From: Tolypothrix bouteillei VB521301
Lineage (GTDB): Bacteria; Cyanobacteriota; Cyanobacteriia; Cyanobacteriales; Nostocaceae
Length of the DNA: 64,000 bases
Direction: 5' to 3'
Assembly: GCF_000760695.4 (NCBI RefSeq)
Contig: NZ_JHEG04000001.1
Span: 3,010,452-3,074,451, forward strand
Shown here: one piece after another, positions 35,451 through 44,560 of the stretch
Layout: each line of letters opens with the position of its first letter
How positions within the stretch are numbered: position 1 is the first letter of the stretch
Notes under the pieces: generated by a model
Told to the model about the DNA's origin: nothing
The model's database searches: none
What the model saw: the letters and a program-made list of their open reading frames with translations, nothing else
Position numbers and translations under genes: made by a program

Positions 35451-35832
35451 AGTTTCAACTAGGTATGTAAGGTGTATTCGTTGAGAATGCAGTTAATGAT
35501 ACTACCTCATTCCAGAATTCATCATTACAATTTCAAGAATTACAAAAAAAAGGAACGGGGAACAGAAAGCCCCCGTACCTCCTTCCCCCTGAAAAATTTT
35601 TGACAAACGGCCCATTTTGTGAGACTGGCATCTTGCCCATCCTCTATTTCCCCATGGGCGCGACGCCCGCACCACAAGAAGTTTTTGAATGATTTTTTAT
35701 TTTGAGAATTTTGTTAGATAATCTACGGTAAGTCGATGAAAAATAATGCTTTTTAGATTCGCAGTTGGCACACTACCACATTCGGCTCTGTCATGAGAAC
35801 TTGTTTCGCATAAAATTACTATAATCACATCA
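35451..35832. other. Divergent promoter region, ftsW / Rrf2 regulator
   Basis: Contains GC-rich repeat-like text near 35640-35680 and the candidate operator at 35724. No gene supported. Confidence 0.4.
35724..35733 (+). promoter_or_regulatory. Candidate operator motif TACGGTAAGT, site 1
   Basis: TACGGTAAGT, 100 bp upstream of the first Rrf2-family regulator. The same ten bases occur at 49088 and, inverted, at 41821; related half-sites lie at 37473-37506 and 50816-50845. Confidence 0.5.
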
Positions 35833-36315
35833 ATGAACAGTAGTATACTGAGTAAAGACTTGAATAGCCAAAATTATACTCTTTTGGATCTGTCTTCCAA
35901 AGTAGAGTATGCACTGCTGGCTCTTTTAGAACTAGCAAGCAACAAAGGAAAAAGAGATCCACTTACCATGAGCGAGATTACCGCCAGACAACCCATACCG
36001 GAACGCTATTTAGAACAAATCCTCACTAGTCTGCGGCGAGCAGGTCTGGTACAAAGTCATCGTGGCTCAAGAGGCGGATTCGTTTTAGTTCGAGAACCTT
36101 GGCAAATTACCTTATTGGAAATTGTGACCGTTGTTGAAGGTGAGCGGAAGGACAGAGAATCTTCTCTTCCTCCCACTTTAGAAAAGAACTTAGTTCATGA
36201 AGTGTGGGATCGAGCCAATACAGCCGCTACTGAAGTTTTACGTCGCTATACTCTCCAAGATTTGTACCAGGAAAGGGAAGCTCGAATACAGCAAGGTCCA
36301 ATGTATTACATTTAG
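35833..36315 (+). CDS. Rrf2-family transcriptional regulator (1)
   Basis: 160 residues. Winged helix-turn-helix of the Rrf2 family: LSSKVEYALLALLELA, MSEITARQPIPERYLEQILTSLRRAGLVQSHRGSRGGFVL. It contains no cysteine at all, so it does not carry an Fe-S cluster as IscR does; it resembles CymR-type members that sense through partner proteins. Ends in PMYYI like its two paralogues at 38769 and 51096. First gene of the regulator/transporter island. Confidence 0.9.
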   Translation: MNSSILSKDLNSQNYTLLDLSSKVEYALLALLELASNKGKRDPLTMSEITARQPIPERYLEQILTSLRRAGLVQSHRGSRGGFVLVREPWQITLLEIVTVVEGERKDRESSLPPTLEKNLVHEVWDRANTAATEVLRRYTLQDLYQEREARIQQGPMYYI

Positions 36316-36342
36316 ACAAAGGAGTCACTCGTATATGTTTTT

Positions 36343-36765
36343 TTACTCAACTATTACGGAATTTAATGAGTCAAGCGGAATGGTGAAAACATAATAGACA
36401 ACTCCAATTCCCAGGAGAATCACAGCAAGGCTAGAAAGAATAACCCAACGGTCTGCTGGTTCATAAGCATCCTCGTCAATATCTCGACGAACGACAAGGT
36501 AGTGCTGGGTTGAAAGCATGACCGTTAGCAATCCTACTAGTGAAAAAGCCAAGCCTAACTTCCAGCCATTACCCGGACCTTGAGGTGCAAGGGGAGGGCG
36601 GAGTATGCGAAGCCGGACAATGAGAACACCAAAACCCATGAGCGCTATCCCACTTCTCATCCATGCTAAATAGGTGCGCTCGTTGGCTAAATGTTCTCGA
36701 ACTCGGTCAGCACTGGGGCTTTTTGGTTTTTCTGGTTTTTCTGGTTTTTCTGCATCTATTGTCAT
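36343..36765 (-). CDS. DUF202 membrane protein (YidH-like)
   Basis: 140 residues. DUF202 motif RVREHLANERTYLAWMRSGIALMGFGVLIVRLR near the N-terminus, then two further membrane helices (LGLAFSLVGLLTVMLSTQHYLVV; WVILSSLAVILLGIGVVYYVF). The N-terminus has a threefold EKP repeat encoded by near-identical 9-bp units. Function unknown. It converges on the Rrf2 gene, 27 bp from its stop. Confidence 0.9.
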   Translation of the reverse strand: MTIDAEKPEKPEKPKSPSADRVREHLANERTYLAWMRSGIALMGFGVLIVRLRILRPPLAPQGPGNGWKLGLAFSLVGLLTVMLSTQHYLVVRRDIDEDAYEPADRWVILSSLAVILLGIGVVYYVFTIPLDSLNSVIVE

Positions 36766-37067
36766 AAATTTAATGGGAATTGCATGAACGAATTTTTTTA
36801 GCAGTCTTTCAAATTAGACTCATAAATATTCATACTATTAACAGTGACAGGTGACAAAATAATTCGTAATTAAGAATTGATAAATTACAAAAAGAGTGAA
36901 GACCGCTAATGGCTGATGGCTAATAGCTAATGGTCAAAAAGCAATTAGCTATTAGCAATCCAAATTATTGACAAATGATTTAAGATTGCTATAGCAGAAA
37001 ATATGACTGTTGACTTTTGAATAGAAATGTATGTGAAAATGTTTTATCTTGCGTACTATAGCGGCCC

Positions 37068-37104
37068 TAAATGAAATATAAAAATAAGAGTGAAGACTGC
37101 TAAT
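37068..37104 (+). repeat. 37-bp interspersed repeat, copy 1
   Basis: Starts TAAATGAAATATAAAAATAA and ends GACTGCTAAT; identical over 37 bp to 44421-44457. Both copies run into heptamer repeats, and a shorter relative lies near 36890. Confidence 0.85.
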
Positions 37105-37472
37105 GGCTAATTGCTTTTTAACGTGTCTTAATCGAGTACTGTTGGCACTGTATTGCACTCTAGCAATAAAAGCAATTATCGATTCTTGCTGTATTGATAA
37201 ATATAACTTATTAAATATTTAAAAGTATTAAAAACAACATAAAATAATTTACAATGCGCTTTTGGTTTTGAAAATCTATTGTTTCTCAACCTCCAAACAA
37301 GCAATTTTTTTTAATAGGGAATTTTTTAAGTTGTATTTAAAACTGAGCCAAATGACTCGAAAACCTCTCAATGTATTGTTTTTTACAAAAAAAAAATCGT
37401 TTTTATTGCTATACTGAAGTGATATTTAAAAAAGATTTGTAAAATTTATTGCTGTAAAAGTTTTCATATCGC

Positions 37473-37506
37473 TTACCGACTACGGTAACTTGCCCTATTT
37501 ACCGTA
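37473..37506 (+). promoter_or_regulatory. Candidate operator, palindrome TTACCG-N4-CGGTAA plus half-site
   Basis: TTACCG (37473-37478) and CGGTAA (37483-37488) form an inverted repeat; a further TTACCGTA lies at 37499-37506. They sit 70-100 bp before the LysR gene. The core matches the motif found upstream of four other genes of the island. Confidence 0.55.
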
Positions 37507-37574
37507 TAGGACTATACTTTTGATAAGCTTGTTGGAGTGAAAATACTTGGTCAGGGATGCTTGAAAGAGCCTAT

Positions 37575-38501
37575 ATGACGTTTGAGCAGTTACGAATTTT
37601 TCTTGCCGTAGCAGAACTAATGCACTTTACCCGTGCAGCAGAATCGCTATATATTACCCAGCCTGCTGTGAGTGCAGCCATTCAGAGTCTGGAAACAGAA
37701 TACGGGGTCAAATTATTTCATAGAATTGGTCGTCATATCGAAATCACTGATGCTGGGAAGTTGCTCCAAGTAGAAGCACAAAAGATTCTCGATCAAGTTT
37801 CTTTAACTCAAAGGGGCTTGCGAGAGTTAAACAATATGCAACGGGGGGAGTTAAAACTGGGGTCAAGTCTGACTATTGGTAATTACTGGTTACCTGAAAA
37901 AATTAGCCAGTTCAATCGTCACTATCCCGGTATCCATATAAATTGCACTTTGGGTAACGCTGAAGAAATCTGTGAAGGAACCGCGACGGGGTTGTTTGAT
38001 TTCGGGTTAGTGACAGGTGACGTGAAAGTCTCCCTGAGAAACTATTTAGAAAAAGAAGTTGTGGGAAGCGATCGCTTGCAGATAGTTGTAGGCAAATCTC
38101 ACCCTTGGTTTGGCAGAAGAGAAATTTCCCCCGCAGAACTCCTTACAACAACTTGGGTGATGAGAGAGTCAGGGTCTGGGGCGCAACAAATGTTTGAGCA
38201 AGCCCTGCAAAAATGGGGAATCGAGCCGACCGAACTGGAAGTTGTTCTCGTTCTTAGTAGCAGCGAGATGGTAAAAGCAGTCGTTGAAAGCGGTGTAGGT
38301 GCAGCAGCCATTCCAGAATTGATGGTGAAAAAAGAATTACAGCTATCCACACTGCACGCAGTCCGTGTTATCGGTCGAGATACTAACACAAAGTTAGAAA
38401 TTGTCCAACCCGTATGGAAACTGAAGCACCTACAACGCTTTCAAACCAGAGTAGCAAGCGCTTTTGAACAGATTCTCAGTCAATGTTCGCTCTCAGTGTA
38501 G
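37575..38501 (+). CDS. LysR-family transcriptional regulator
   Basis: 308 residues from the ATG at 37575 (an ATG six codons upstream is possible). N-terminal helix-turn-helix MTFEQLRIFLAVAELMHFTRAAESLYITQPAVSAAIQSLETEYGVKLFHRIGR; effector domain follows (GELKLGSSLTIGNYWLPEKISQFNRHYPGI). The sequence is of the CysB/CbbR/YeiE-like kind; the effector cannot be assigned. In context it may respond to sulfur or redox compounds. Confidence 0.9.
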   Translation: MTFEQLRIFLAVAELMHFTRAAESLYITQPAVSAAIQSLETEYGVKLFHRIGRHIEITDAGKLLQVEAQKILDQVSLTQRGLRELNNMQRGELKLGSSLTIGNYWLPEKISQFNRHYPGIHINCTLGNAEEICEGTATGLFDFGLVTGDVKVSLRNYLEKEVVGSDRLQIVVGKSHPWFGRREISPAELLTTTWVMRESGSGAQQMFEQALQKWGIEPTELEVVLVLSSSEMVKAVVESGVGAAAIPELMVKKELQLSTLHAVRVIGRDTNTKLEIVQPVWKLKHLQRFQTRVASAFEQILSQCSLSV

Positions 38502-38730
38502 GGGAATTGGGGATTGGGGATAAGGTAAAATTGCCTTCCTTGTCCTCAATCCCCAATCCCTTCGTACCAATCAATTACTTTTTTTTATTGAATTAAGAAA
38601 AAAAAATACTTGCTTTTATTGACAGTATCCTTGTATATTGATGTCAACATGCGAGCGTAGAAGCTCGCCAAAACACCAAATAACACTTTAACCTGATTCA
38701 ATCGGGTTATGCTGAATCGCCCTGTTAGGT

Positions 38731-38757
38731 GATGAAGTACCTTTTAGGTGTCTCATC
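38731..38757 (+). promoter_or_regulatory. Hairpin in the 5' leader of the second Rrf2 gene
   Basis: Nested pairs GATGA/TCATC (38731-38735, 38753-38757) and ACCT/AGGT (38739-38742, 38746-38749) end 11 bases before the ATG and cover the only purine-rich ribosome site. Another hairpin, GCGAGC-GTAGAA-GCTCGC, lies at about 38650-38667. The leader may be structured; no known riboswitch was recognised. Confidence 0.4.
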
Positions 38758-38768
38758 TCTCTTAATTT

Positions 38769-39203
38769 ATGGAACTTTCAAATAAAACAGAGTATGCAAT
38801 TCTCTCTTTGCTGGCACTGGCAAAATGCTATGCTGACGGTGAATCATTGCAAATCCGAGAGATAGCAGCACGTCAAAACATTCCCAACCGCTATTTAGAA
38901 GAACTTCTAGCAACTCTAAGGCGTGGAGGTTTGATTAAGAGCATACGTGGGGTGAAAGGAGGTTACGTTTTAGCCAGGGAACCTCAAAAAATAACAGTTT
39001 TGGAAGCTTTACGTTGTATAGAGGGGTCAGACGATGAACCCGGTAAGCCTTCCAATATCAAAACGGTAGAAACTGAAGTTATTCGTGATGTTTGGCAAGA
39101 AGTTCGTCAAGCTGCTTACGACGTTTTACAGAAACATACACTTCAAGATCTTTGCGAAAAGCGAATTTCCAAGCAGCAAATGGAACTAATGTACTATATA
39201 TAA
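38769..39203 (+). CDS. Rrf2-family transcriptional regulator (2)
   Basis: 144 residues. MELSNKTEYAILSLLALAKCY ... IREIAARQNIPNRYLEELLATLRRGGLIKSIRGVKGGYVLA. Three cysteines are scattered (about residues 20, 81 and 137) rather than clustered as in the CxxxxxCxxxxxC of IscR, so Fe-S binding is doubtful. Ends LMYYI. The mature gene product is probably a dimeric repressor. It is the only Rrf2 copy here with no TACGGTAAGT site directly upstream. Confidence 0.9.
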   Translation: MELSNKTEYAILSLLALAKCYADGESLQIREIAARQNIPNRYLEELLATLRRGGLIKSIRGVKGGYVLAREPQKITVLEALRCIEGSDDEPGKPSNIKTVETEVIRDVWQEVRQAAYDVLQKHTLQDLCEKRISKQQMELMYYI

Positions 39204-39204
39204 A

Positions 39205-39465
39205 TTATGCCTTCGCGGACTAATAAAAAGTCCACGTAGGTGGTGAGTCCAGAGAAAGTAGGCGGGTTTCCCGCCGTAGGCGACTGGTGAGTCCAGCGCT
39301 GCAGGAGGGTTTCCCGCCGTAGGCGACTGGCGAACCCGGAGGGCGAACCCGAAGGGACTTTGTTTGTATAGACGCAATTTTAATCGCCATTTGGATTTTA
39401 ATCGCCCTTTGTTTGTATAGACGCGATTTTAATCGCCATTTGTTTTTTCTAATTGGAATGCTCCC
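39205..39465. repeat. Composite intergenic repeat (MITE-related, nested)
   Basis: GTCCACGTAGGTGG near 39228 and the end TTTGTATAGACGCGATTT...AATTGGAATGCTCCC (to 39465) match one half of the MITE at 13095. A second repeat (GTGAGTCCAGAGAAAGTAGG ... CCGCCGTAGGCGACTGG, 39240-39340) appears inserted in it. That second repeat recurs at about 49650-49700 and, as a fragment, near 11411. No coding content. Confidence 0.65.
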
Positions 39466-39511
39466 TATTTGTCTGTATCTTGAAAAACACCAAGCGATCG
39501 CGTTAAAACTC

Positions 39512-40198
39512 TCACGATCGCTTATCATCTTTCTTCACTAGAATTGTTATACAAAAACAACTAGCAATTAGCTTTGTTATACTTAATGCATCACTTTTTA
39601 AAATAATAAAAATTCCCAATCCTATCAAGATAAAAGGAATAAAGTAATTACCATATCGCGCGATCGTCTCGGCTATTTCTTTTTGACGAGTTAATTGGTA
39701 AGCTACATAACACCAAACTCCTAGCAATAGAAAGAAGATAGAGACAACTATCAAAAAGCTTGCTAAATTGCTGCTAGCAAATAATGGCACGTAGACACTG
39801 ATATTATCGCTACCGTTAGCGATGGTCACAGATGCAACACTATAAGTTTGAGGAGACACCAAATTCAAAAGAATAGATTCTTCAGAATCTTCTGTCTCAA
39901 ATTCACTTTCCCCGGTAGGATTTTCTTCCCCATTCACCAAACTGCTAAGACCCATAGCAATTGGCATGAAACCAAGCAATCCAATCCAGCGTCCCGATAA
40001 CAATAACCCTCCAAACAGACCAGAAAGACTGGTAAAAATCAGTATACAAAACCCCAAATACTGACCTGTAATAATATGCTTGTAAGTGAAGGTGGCATTT
40101 ACTTGGGAAAAAAACAATAAAAGGATGAGAAGGTCATCGATATTAGTAGCAGTAAAGGCAAGGATTCCCGTGCTAATTGCAGCGATCGATTCACCCAT
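39512..40198 (-). CDS. CadD-family transporter (1)
   Basis: 228 residues from the ATG at 40198. Cadmium-resistance transporter family (LysE-like fold): AISTGILAFTATNIDDLLILLLFFSQV, GQYLGFCILIFTSLSGLFGG, and ASVTIANGSDNISVYVPLFAS. The TNIDD and NGSDN segments in the two halves are the conserved acidic/polar signatures. Five to six membrane helices. Exported substrate unproven: named for cadmium, but most members are uncharacterised. Divergent from paralogue 2, whose start is 76 bp away. Confidence 0.88.
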   Translation of the reverse strand: MGESIAAISTGILAFTATNIDDLLILLLFFSQVNATFTYKHIITGQYLGFCILIFTSLSGLFGGLLLSGRWIGLLGFMPIAMGLSSLVNGEENPTGESEFETEDSEESILLNLVSPQTYSVASVTIANGSDNISVYVPLFASSNLASFLIVVSIFFLLLGVWCYVAYQLTRQKEIAETIARYGNYFIPFILIGLGIFIILKSDALSITKLIASCFCITILVKKDDKRS

Positions 40199-40273
40199 AT
40201 TGTCTTTATTGTTTAATTGCAAGCAAAGACGCACTCGTTTTTTCTAAAGTAACACTCTCTTATAAAAGCAACC

Positions 40274-40936
40274 ATGAATATGTTTTGGGCGGCTTTCACA
40301 GAAGGTATAATTGCTTTTGCAGCAACCAATATTGATGATATCTTAATCCTTCTACTTTTTTTCTCACAAGTAGATGCTAATTTTCGCAAGCGCCATATCA
40401 TTGTTGGTCAATACCTTGGTTTTTCAGCTATCATCATCGCCAGCCTACCAGGATTTTTTGGTGGTTTGGTAGTACCGCACGAAGTCATTGGGCTGCTCGG
40501 ATTGTTACCTATAGCAATTGGCATAAAAAAGCTGTTGAGTCGAGAAGAATCTACAGAAGTTCAGGCTGTAACCAGCGATTTTCAGCCGATTTCATCAAAC
40601 AATTCTCCGAGGTCTTTTTTAGTTAGTCTTTTGCACCCTCCAACTTATAAAGTAGCCGCAGTCACTCTTGCAAATGGGGGCGATAATATCAGCATTTACA
40701 TACCGTTATTTGCTGGAAATAGCTATGCCAGTATGGGTGTAATTTTGATTGTCTTCTTAGTTATGGTTGGAGTCTGGTGTGCAATTGCTAACTTCTTAGC
40801 CCGTCAAGAGGCGATCGCTCATATTTTAAGCCGATATGGTAGAGCGGCTGTTCCTTTTATTTTGATTTGTTTGGGTTTATTTATTATGTACGAAAGAGGT
40901 ACCATTCCATGGCTTTACTCATACTGGAGAAACTAA
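40274..40936 (+). CDS. CadD-family transporter (2)
   Basis: 220 residues. AFTEGIIAFAATNIDDILILLLFFSQVDANFRKRHIIVGQYLGF and AAVTLANGGDNISIYIPLFAGN give the family signatures in both halves. Five to six membrane helices, ATG start. Its 3' end overlaps the 3' end of the TauE/SafE gene on the other strand by 18 bp. Divergent pairing with paralogue 1 indicates a shared control region of only 75 bp. Confidence 0.88.
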   Translation: MNMFWAAFTEGIIAFAATNIDDILILLLFFSQVDANFRKRHIIVGQYLGFSAIIIASLPGFFGGLVVPHEVIGLLGLLPIAIGIKKLLSREESTEVQAVTSDFQPISSNNSPRSFLVSLLHPPTYKVAAVTLANGGDNISIYIPLFAGNSYASMGVILIVFLVMVGVWCAIANFLARQEAIAHILSRYGRAAVPFILICLGLFIMYERGTIPWLYSYWRN

Positions 40937-41716
40937 TTTGTAACTCACCATTAGCAAAAGCGTGTAGATGACAAAACGCAATGGACGTTGGGGTGCAATC
41001 TCGCAAAGTTTGGCACCAAGGAGGACCCCAGGTACAGATCCAAACCATATAGGTAATACCAAACTCCAATCAACTGTTCCCAAGCTCAAATGCCCAATAG
41101 AAGTAAATAATAACAAGATAGCTGCTTGCGAAATATCTGTACCCACTAATTTACGAGCATCCAAGCGGAAAAAGGAAATTAGCACCAACGCGAACATTGA
41201 ACCGGAAGAGACACTCGTTAAACCAACCAAACAGCCTAAAATAGCTCCTACACTCATTGCCAACACGCGACCCAACCCAGTATCTAGATCGAACTTCGGC
41301 AGATCGGGAAACTTCAAATTTGGGAAAAATGTGATGAGCAGCAGTTGTATCAGGGCTGATAGCGTAACAACCAAAATCATTAGCCCAACCAAGTGCAGCA
41401 AAACGTGATTGAGATTGTACTCTCCACTGTGCTTGATAAAGTGTAGAATTCCCACACCAAACAAGGAACCGGGAACGCTGCCAAAAGCCAGCCATTTTAC
41501 CACTTGCAAGTCAATAGTTTTTTGCTGCCAATGCTTAAAGCCGCCTACAAATTTCATTAACGTCGCCGCTACTACGTCAGAACTGACCGCAACGGAAGGT
41601 GGAACTTGAAAGATAAAGATCAGCATTGGTGTTATGAGGGATGCTCCACCAATTCCGGTTAAACCAACGACTATACCAACACAAAAACTAAAGAGGGGTA
41701 ATAAAAGATAATGCAT
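40919..41716 (-). CDS. TauE/SafE-family permease (1)
   Basis: 265 residues from the ATG at 41716 (MHYLLLPLFSF); a TTG frame to 41809 adds a polar leader unlike the family. Two copies of the four-helix repeat: FCVGIVVGLTGIGGASLITPMLIFIFQVPPSVAVSSDVV and GAILGCLVGLTSVSSGSMFALVLISFFRLDARKLVGTDI, with the GxxxGLxGIGG signature in the first. Members carry sulfite, sulfoacetate, taurine or other sulfur anions across the inner membrane. A candidate operator lies 105 bp upstream of the start. Confidence 0.88.
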   Translation of the reverse strand: MHYLLLPLFSFCVGIVVGLTGIGGASLITPMLIFIFQVPPSVAVSSDVVAATLMKFVGGFKHWQQKTIDLQVVKWLAFGSVPGSLFGVGILHFIKHSGEYNLNHVLLHLVGLMILVVTLSALIQLLLITFFPNLKFPDLPKFDLDTGLGRVLAMSVGAILGCLVGLTSVSSGSMFALVLISFFRLDARKLVGTDISQAAILLLFTSIGHLSLGTVDWSLVLPIWFGSVPGVLLGAKLCEIAPQRPLRFVIYTLLLMVSYKLVSPV

Positions 41717-41820
41717 ACGACGGCTCGCATATAGGGTTATTATTTTGCCCAAACTTCCTGTGGAAGTCAGATTGGTAGATGTAAACCCTTTTTTTTTCAA
41801 AAAAGACAAAAGTCGATATA

Positions 41821-41830
41821 CTTACCGTAC
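41821..41830 (-). promoter_or_regulatory. Candidate operator motif, site 3
   Basis: CTTACCGTAC on the plus strand, that is GTACGGTAAG toward the TauE/SafE gene. With the preceding A it contains the full TACGGTAAGT. Confidence 0.5.
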
Positions 41831-42222
41831 TTTAACTTAGATCGCGGTCAAACGTCTAGCGTATTCGCACATACGCAATTAAATTATTTATTACAGTTCT
41901 TAAAAGAGAAGAATCAGATGCAAAAGCCTTATATAGCAAGGCATCGAGGCTGTGTAAATTTTTTAAAAGAATATAATCTGACAGCAAAAAAATACAATTT
42001 AGCCTTTCAATTCCCAAATTTCCCTGACCTAGGGAAAGTATGAAGGATAAAATATATCCCACGTAAGTTCCAGGGGGATCGGGCAAGGATGAAGGATAAG
42101 GTATGGGGTATGAAGGTATATCCTAGGTTTGTTCCAGGGTTAGTTGATGGGAATGAGCTACCCCGTCGGGTTTATCTTGTTTCCTTTACCCTGTATCCTT
42201 TCACCGTTTTAGTGTTATAGAA
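41831..42222. other. Intergenic region with imperfect direct repeats
   Basis: Two phrases, TATATCCCACGTAAGTTCCAG (about 42054) and TATATCCTAGGTTTGTTCCAG (about 42116), with GATGAAGGATAAGGTATGGGG between them, form an imperfect direct repeat. No gene supported. Confidence 0.35.
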
Positions 42223-43002
42223 ATGTCTCAAACTGAGTTCAACAAACCCAACCAGTCTTTTTTCAATTTTTTCAAAGCATTATTAGCTGCTCGTTGGCAG
42301 TCGCTGCTATTGCTACTTATAGGTATCTACTTACCTTTACAAATCTTTGGGCTTCTGGCAATAGCCGTTTGGGAAAGCAAAGGCGGTTTCCCCTTTCCTT
42401 GGGATGTACCCATTCTCATAGCAGTTCATTCTACAGCAACAGCACAACTTGATGCGATCGCGGTGGTACTGACCCAATTCGGTTCTTCAAAATTTATGTT
42501 TCCCGCAATCGGTTTTCTTGGGCTGCTTCTTTTGCTGCTACAACGGTGGCGATCGCTCACTTTCTTGCTCACAACAACTATAGGAAGCGCCATTATCAAC
42601 CGTACAGCGAAAGAGTTCATGCACAGAATCCGCCCCCATTTGTGGGATTCACTTGCACCTGAATTAGATTTTTCATTTCCTAGCGGTCATTCGATGATGA
42701 CCATGACACTAGTAGCAACCTTGGTTGTTTTAACTTGGGGTACGCTCTGGTCATGGGCTGTGCTAATTGCTGGAAGTTTTTTTGTCATAGCCATTGGCTG
42801 GACGAGACTTTATTTAGGAGTTCACTTTCCTAGCGATATTTTGGCAGGTTGGATGGTTTCAATAGCCTGGGTAATTGGCGTCAGCCTAATTATAAGACCG
42901 CATTTTACTAAAACAACTGCCGTCACCGAAGCGCCAACGGCAGAAGAAACTACATTACTTCCTGAAGAAAAGCAGGTTTTGCAAGAGAAAACAGATCGTT
43001 GA
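42223..43002 (+). CDS. PAP2-superfamily membrane phosphatase
   Basis: 259 residues with about six membrane helices. All three phosphatase motifs are present: KEFMHRIRPH, PSGHSMMT and SRxxxxxH-like TRLYLGVHFPSD. Likely a lipid phosphate phosphatase such as phosphatidylglycerophosphatase or undecaprenyl-pyrophosphate phosphatase, active site outside the cytoplasm. The C-terminal tail is polar and Glu/Thr-rich. Confidence 0.93.
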   Translation: MSQTEFNKPNQSFFNFFKALLAARWQSLLLLLIGIYLPLQIFGLLAIAVWESKGGFPFPWDVPILIAVHSTATAQLDAIAVVLTQFGSSKFMFPAIGFLGLLLLLLQRWRSLTFLLTTTIGSAIINRTAKEFMHRIRPHLWDSLAPELDFSFPSGHSMMTMTLVATLVVLTWGTLWSWAVLIAGSFFVIAIGWTRLYLGVHFPSDILAGWMVSIAWVIGVSLIIRPHFTKTTAVTEAPTAEETTLLPEEKQVLQEKTDR

Positions 43003-43045
43003 TTGCTCGGAACTTTCAGATAGAAATACCCAATTAAGTCTTTGT

Positions 43046-43072
43046 GGGACGGGGATTTTGCCCGTCCTTTAT
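43046..43072 (+). terminator. Terminator after the PAP2 gene
   Basis: GGACGGG (43047-43053), loop GATTTTG, CCCGTCC (43061-43067), followed by TTTATT. A good intrinsic terminator for the plus strand. Confidence 0.75.
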
Positions 43073-43122
43073 TAATATACAGACAGGCAATATACCCCAC
43101 ATCACAAGTAGTGATAGTATCC

Positions 43123-43800
43123 TTAATCCCCAAGACTGATTTGTGGAGTCTCGTTCGTGGGCGCGTTGGTAGCTCTTGTATCTAAGAATGCTTGAGAGAC
43201 TTTAGGAACAAACCAGTTGATTTTACTAGATTTGGACACTTGAGCAACCGGCATATTAAATTCCAGTGCTCCAGTATTTTGATTGCTAGCGATCGCTAAC
43301 TTAGTCCCTTTGGGGACTTTAACAACGACACCGCCACTAATTTCTTGATTTTTTCCGCTAGAAGTTGAGGATACAGCAGTGACATCACTGGGTATGTAAA
43401 TTCCCTGACAATCCCAGTCATTTTGGGTTGTTTGACCATCAGCTAGAAAGTAAAGCCCAGCATCATATGGAAAATCTTCTTGTTCCACGTTTGCTGGTAT
43501 TGGCCCATAAATAGCTAGAGTTTTGCCAGTTTTGTTTTCGCACTGACCCCAATTGACGCCTGACTCATAAGCGTATTTGAGCAACTCCAACTCTGCGAGC
43601 TTGCTTTCTATTTCTTCTGGTGTATAACCCTCGATATCTGATTGAGATTCTTGGACGCTTTGCAACTTGTTAATCTCTTTAGTCAATGCTTTGTATTCAG
43701 GGCTTTTCGTAATTTTTGGTGCATCTGCAAAGGAAGGTTGAGCAAACAAAAAGTTTGCTAGTAGTAGCAGCACCATCAAAAGATATTTGAAAGCTTTCAT
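43123..43800 (-). CDS. Hypothetical secreted protein
   Basis: 225 residues from the ATG at 43800, chosen because it gives a textbook signal peptide (KAFKYLLMVLLLLANFLFAQPSFADA); the longer frame to 43872 reads through AT-rich spacer. After cleavage comes a helical region (SPEYKALTKEINKLQSVQES ... EEIESKLAELELLKYAYESG) and then a beta-rich domain with two Cys (GQCENK; WDCQGI). Periplasmic or exported; family not recognised. Confidence 0.7.
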   Translation of the reverse strand: MKAFKYLLMVLLLLANFLFAQPSFADAPKITKSPEYKALTKEINKLQSVQESQSDIEGYTPEEIESKLAELELLKYAYESGVNWGQCENKTGKTLAIYGPIPANVEQEDFPYDAGLYFLADGQTTQNDWDCQGIYIPSDVTAVSSTSSGKNQEISGGVVVKVPKGTKLAIASNQNTGALEFNMPVAQVSKSSKINWFVPKVSQAFLDTRATNAPTNETPQISLGD

Positions 43801-44560
43801 GTTTTTTTCCAAACCAAATAACAAAATCCGAAACTTGAAACCTATGGTTTGCAGGCAACACATTATCCACATTGTAGCAACTGCAAAGACAAAAAATAGA
43901 GTCTAGAGAATGGGAGTTAAGGGTTGGGTAAGAAAGATGTTCGTGCTTTGTTTTGAGCTATTGCTGATAAACATCTATCTTATCTATTCAGAAGTTACAT
44001 TATCATCTAGCCGTCAGTTATTAAATCTTAAAAAACAATTAATTTTATACGGAGAGATAGCATATCTTCGAGCGCTTTTAATTGCTATCTCTCAATCCTA
44101 TCAACTCCTTTAGCTTTCTCAAGGAGTCATGGCAACTTTTCCGGTAAACTTTTGCGTGTATTAAATAAAACTTTTATTTTGTATATTCAAATACTTGTTA
44201 TTTTGTTGGTAGCAATTTTTTGCTACTATTCCGATGAACTTGGCGTAGAATTAGAATTTATTAAAAAACACTGATTTAGTATTTTTTAAAGACTTGATTG
44301 CCGAAATTATATAAGCTATGATTTACTTCGCAGCCCAAATTCAATTAACCAAGAGAAAAATGTATTGCAATCATTAATATTTTGTATATATCCTGCTCGT
44401 GCAAAGGAATATAGCAGTCATAAATGAAATATAAAAATAAGAGTGAAGACTGCTAATAGCTAACGATCGAAAAGCAATTAGCTATCAGCCATTAGCTATT
44501 AGCTAATTTCTCAAAACTCACCAAAAATATTGGCTATCTCAGGGTAAAAAAACTTGCAAG
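43801..44560. other. AT-rich intergenic region
   Basis: An open frame at 43910-44113 (67 codons, hydrophobic) has no ribosome site and lies in AT-rich sequence; not accepted as a gene. The region holds the second copy of the 37-bp repeat (44421-44457) and TAATAGC/AATTAGC heptamers to 44510. Promoter of the APC permease expected near its end. Confidence 0.45.
44421..44457 (+). repeat. 37-bp interspersed repeat, copy 2
   Basis: Identical over 37 bp to 37068-37104 and likewise continues into heptamer repeats. Confidence 0.85.

Larger units (their letters stand above)
36766..37574. other. AT-rich intergenic region with repeats
   Basis: No supported gene. Holds heptameric repeats of the TAATGGC/AATTAGC type at about 36908-36965 and 37100-37115, one copy of a 37-bp repeat (37068-37104), and operator-like sites at 37473-37506. 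Confidence 0.5.

Noticed and set aside
38640..38768. Known riboswitch class (SAM, glutamine, guanidine, cobalamin)
   Set aside because: None of the conserved core sequences of these classes was found; only generic hairpins are visible.
43910..44113. 67-codon hydrophobic frame
   Set aside because: AT-rich spacer, no ribosome site, no family resemblance; considered chance.
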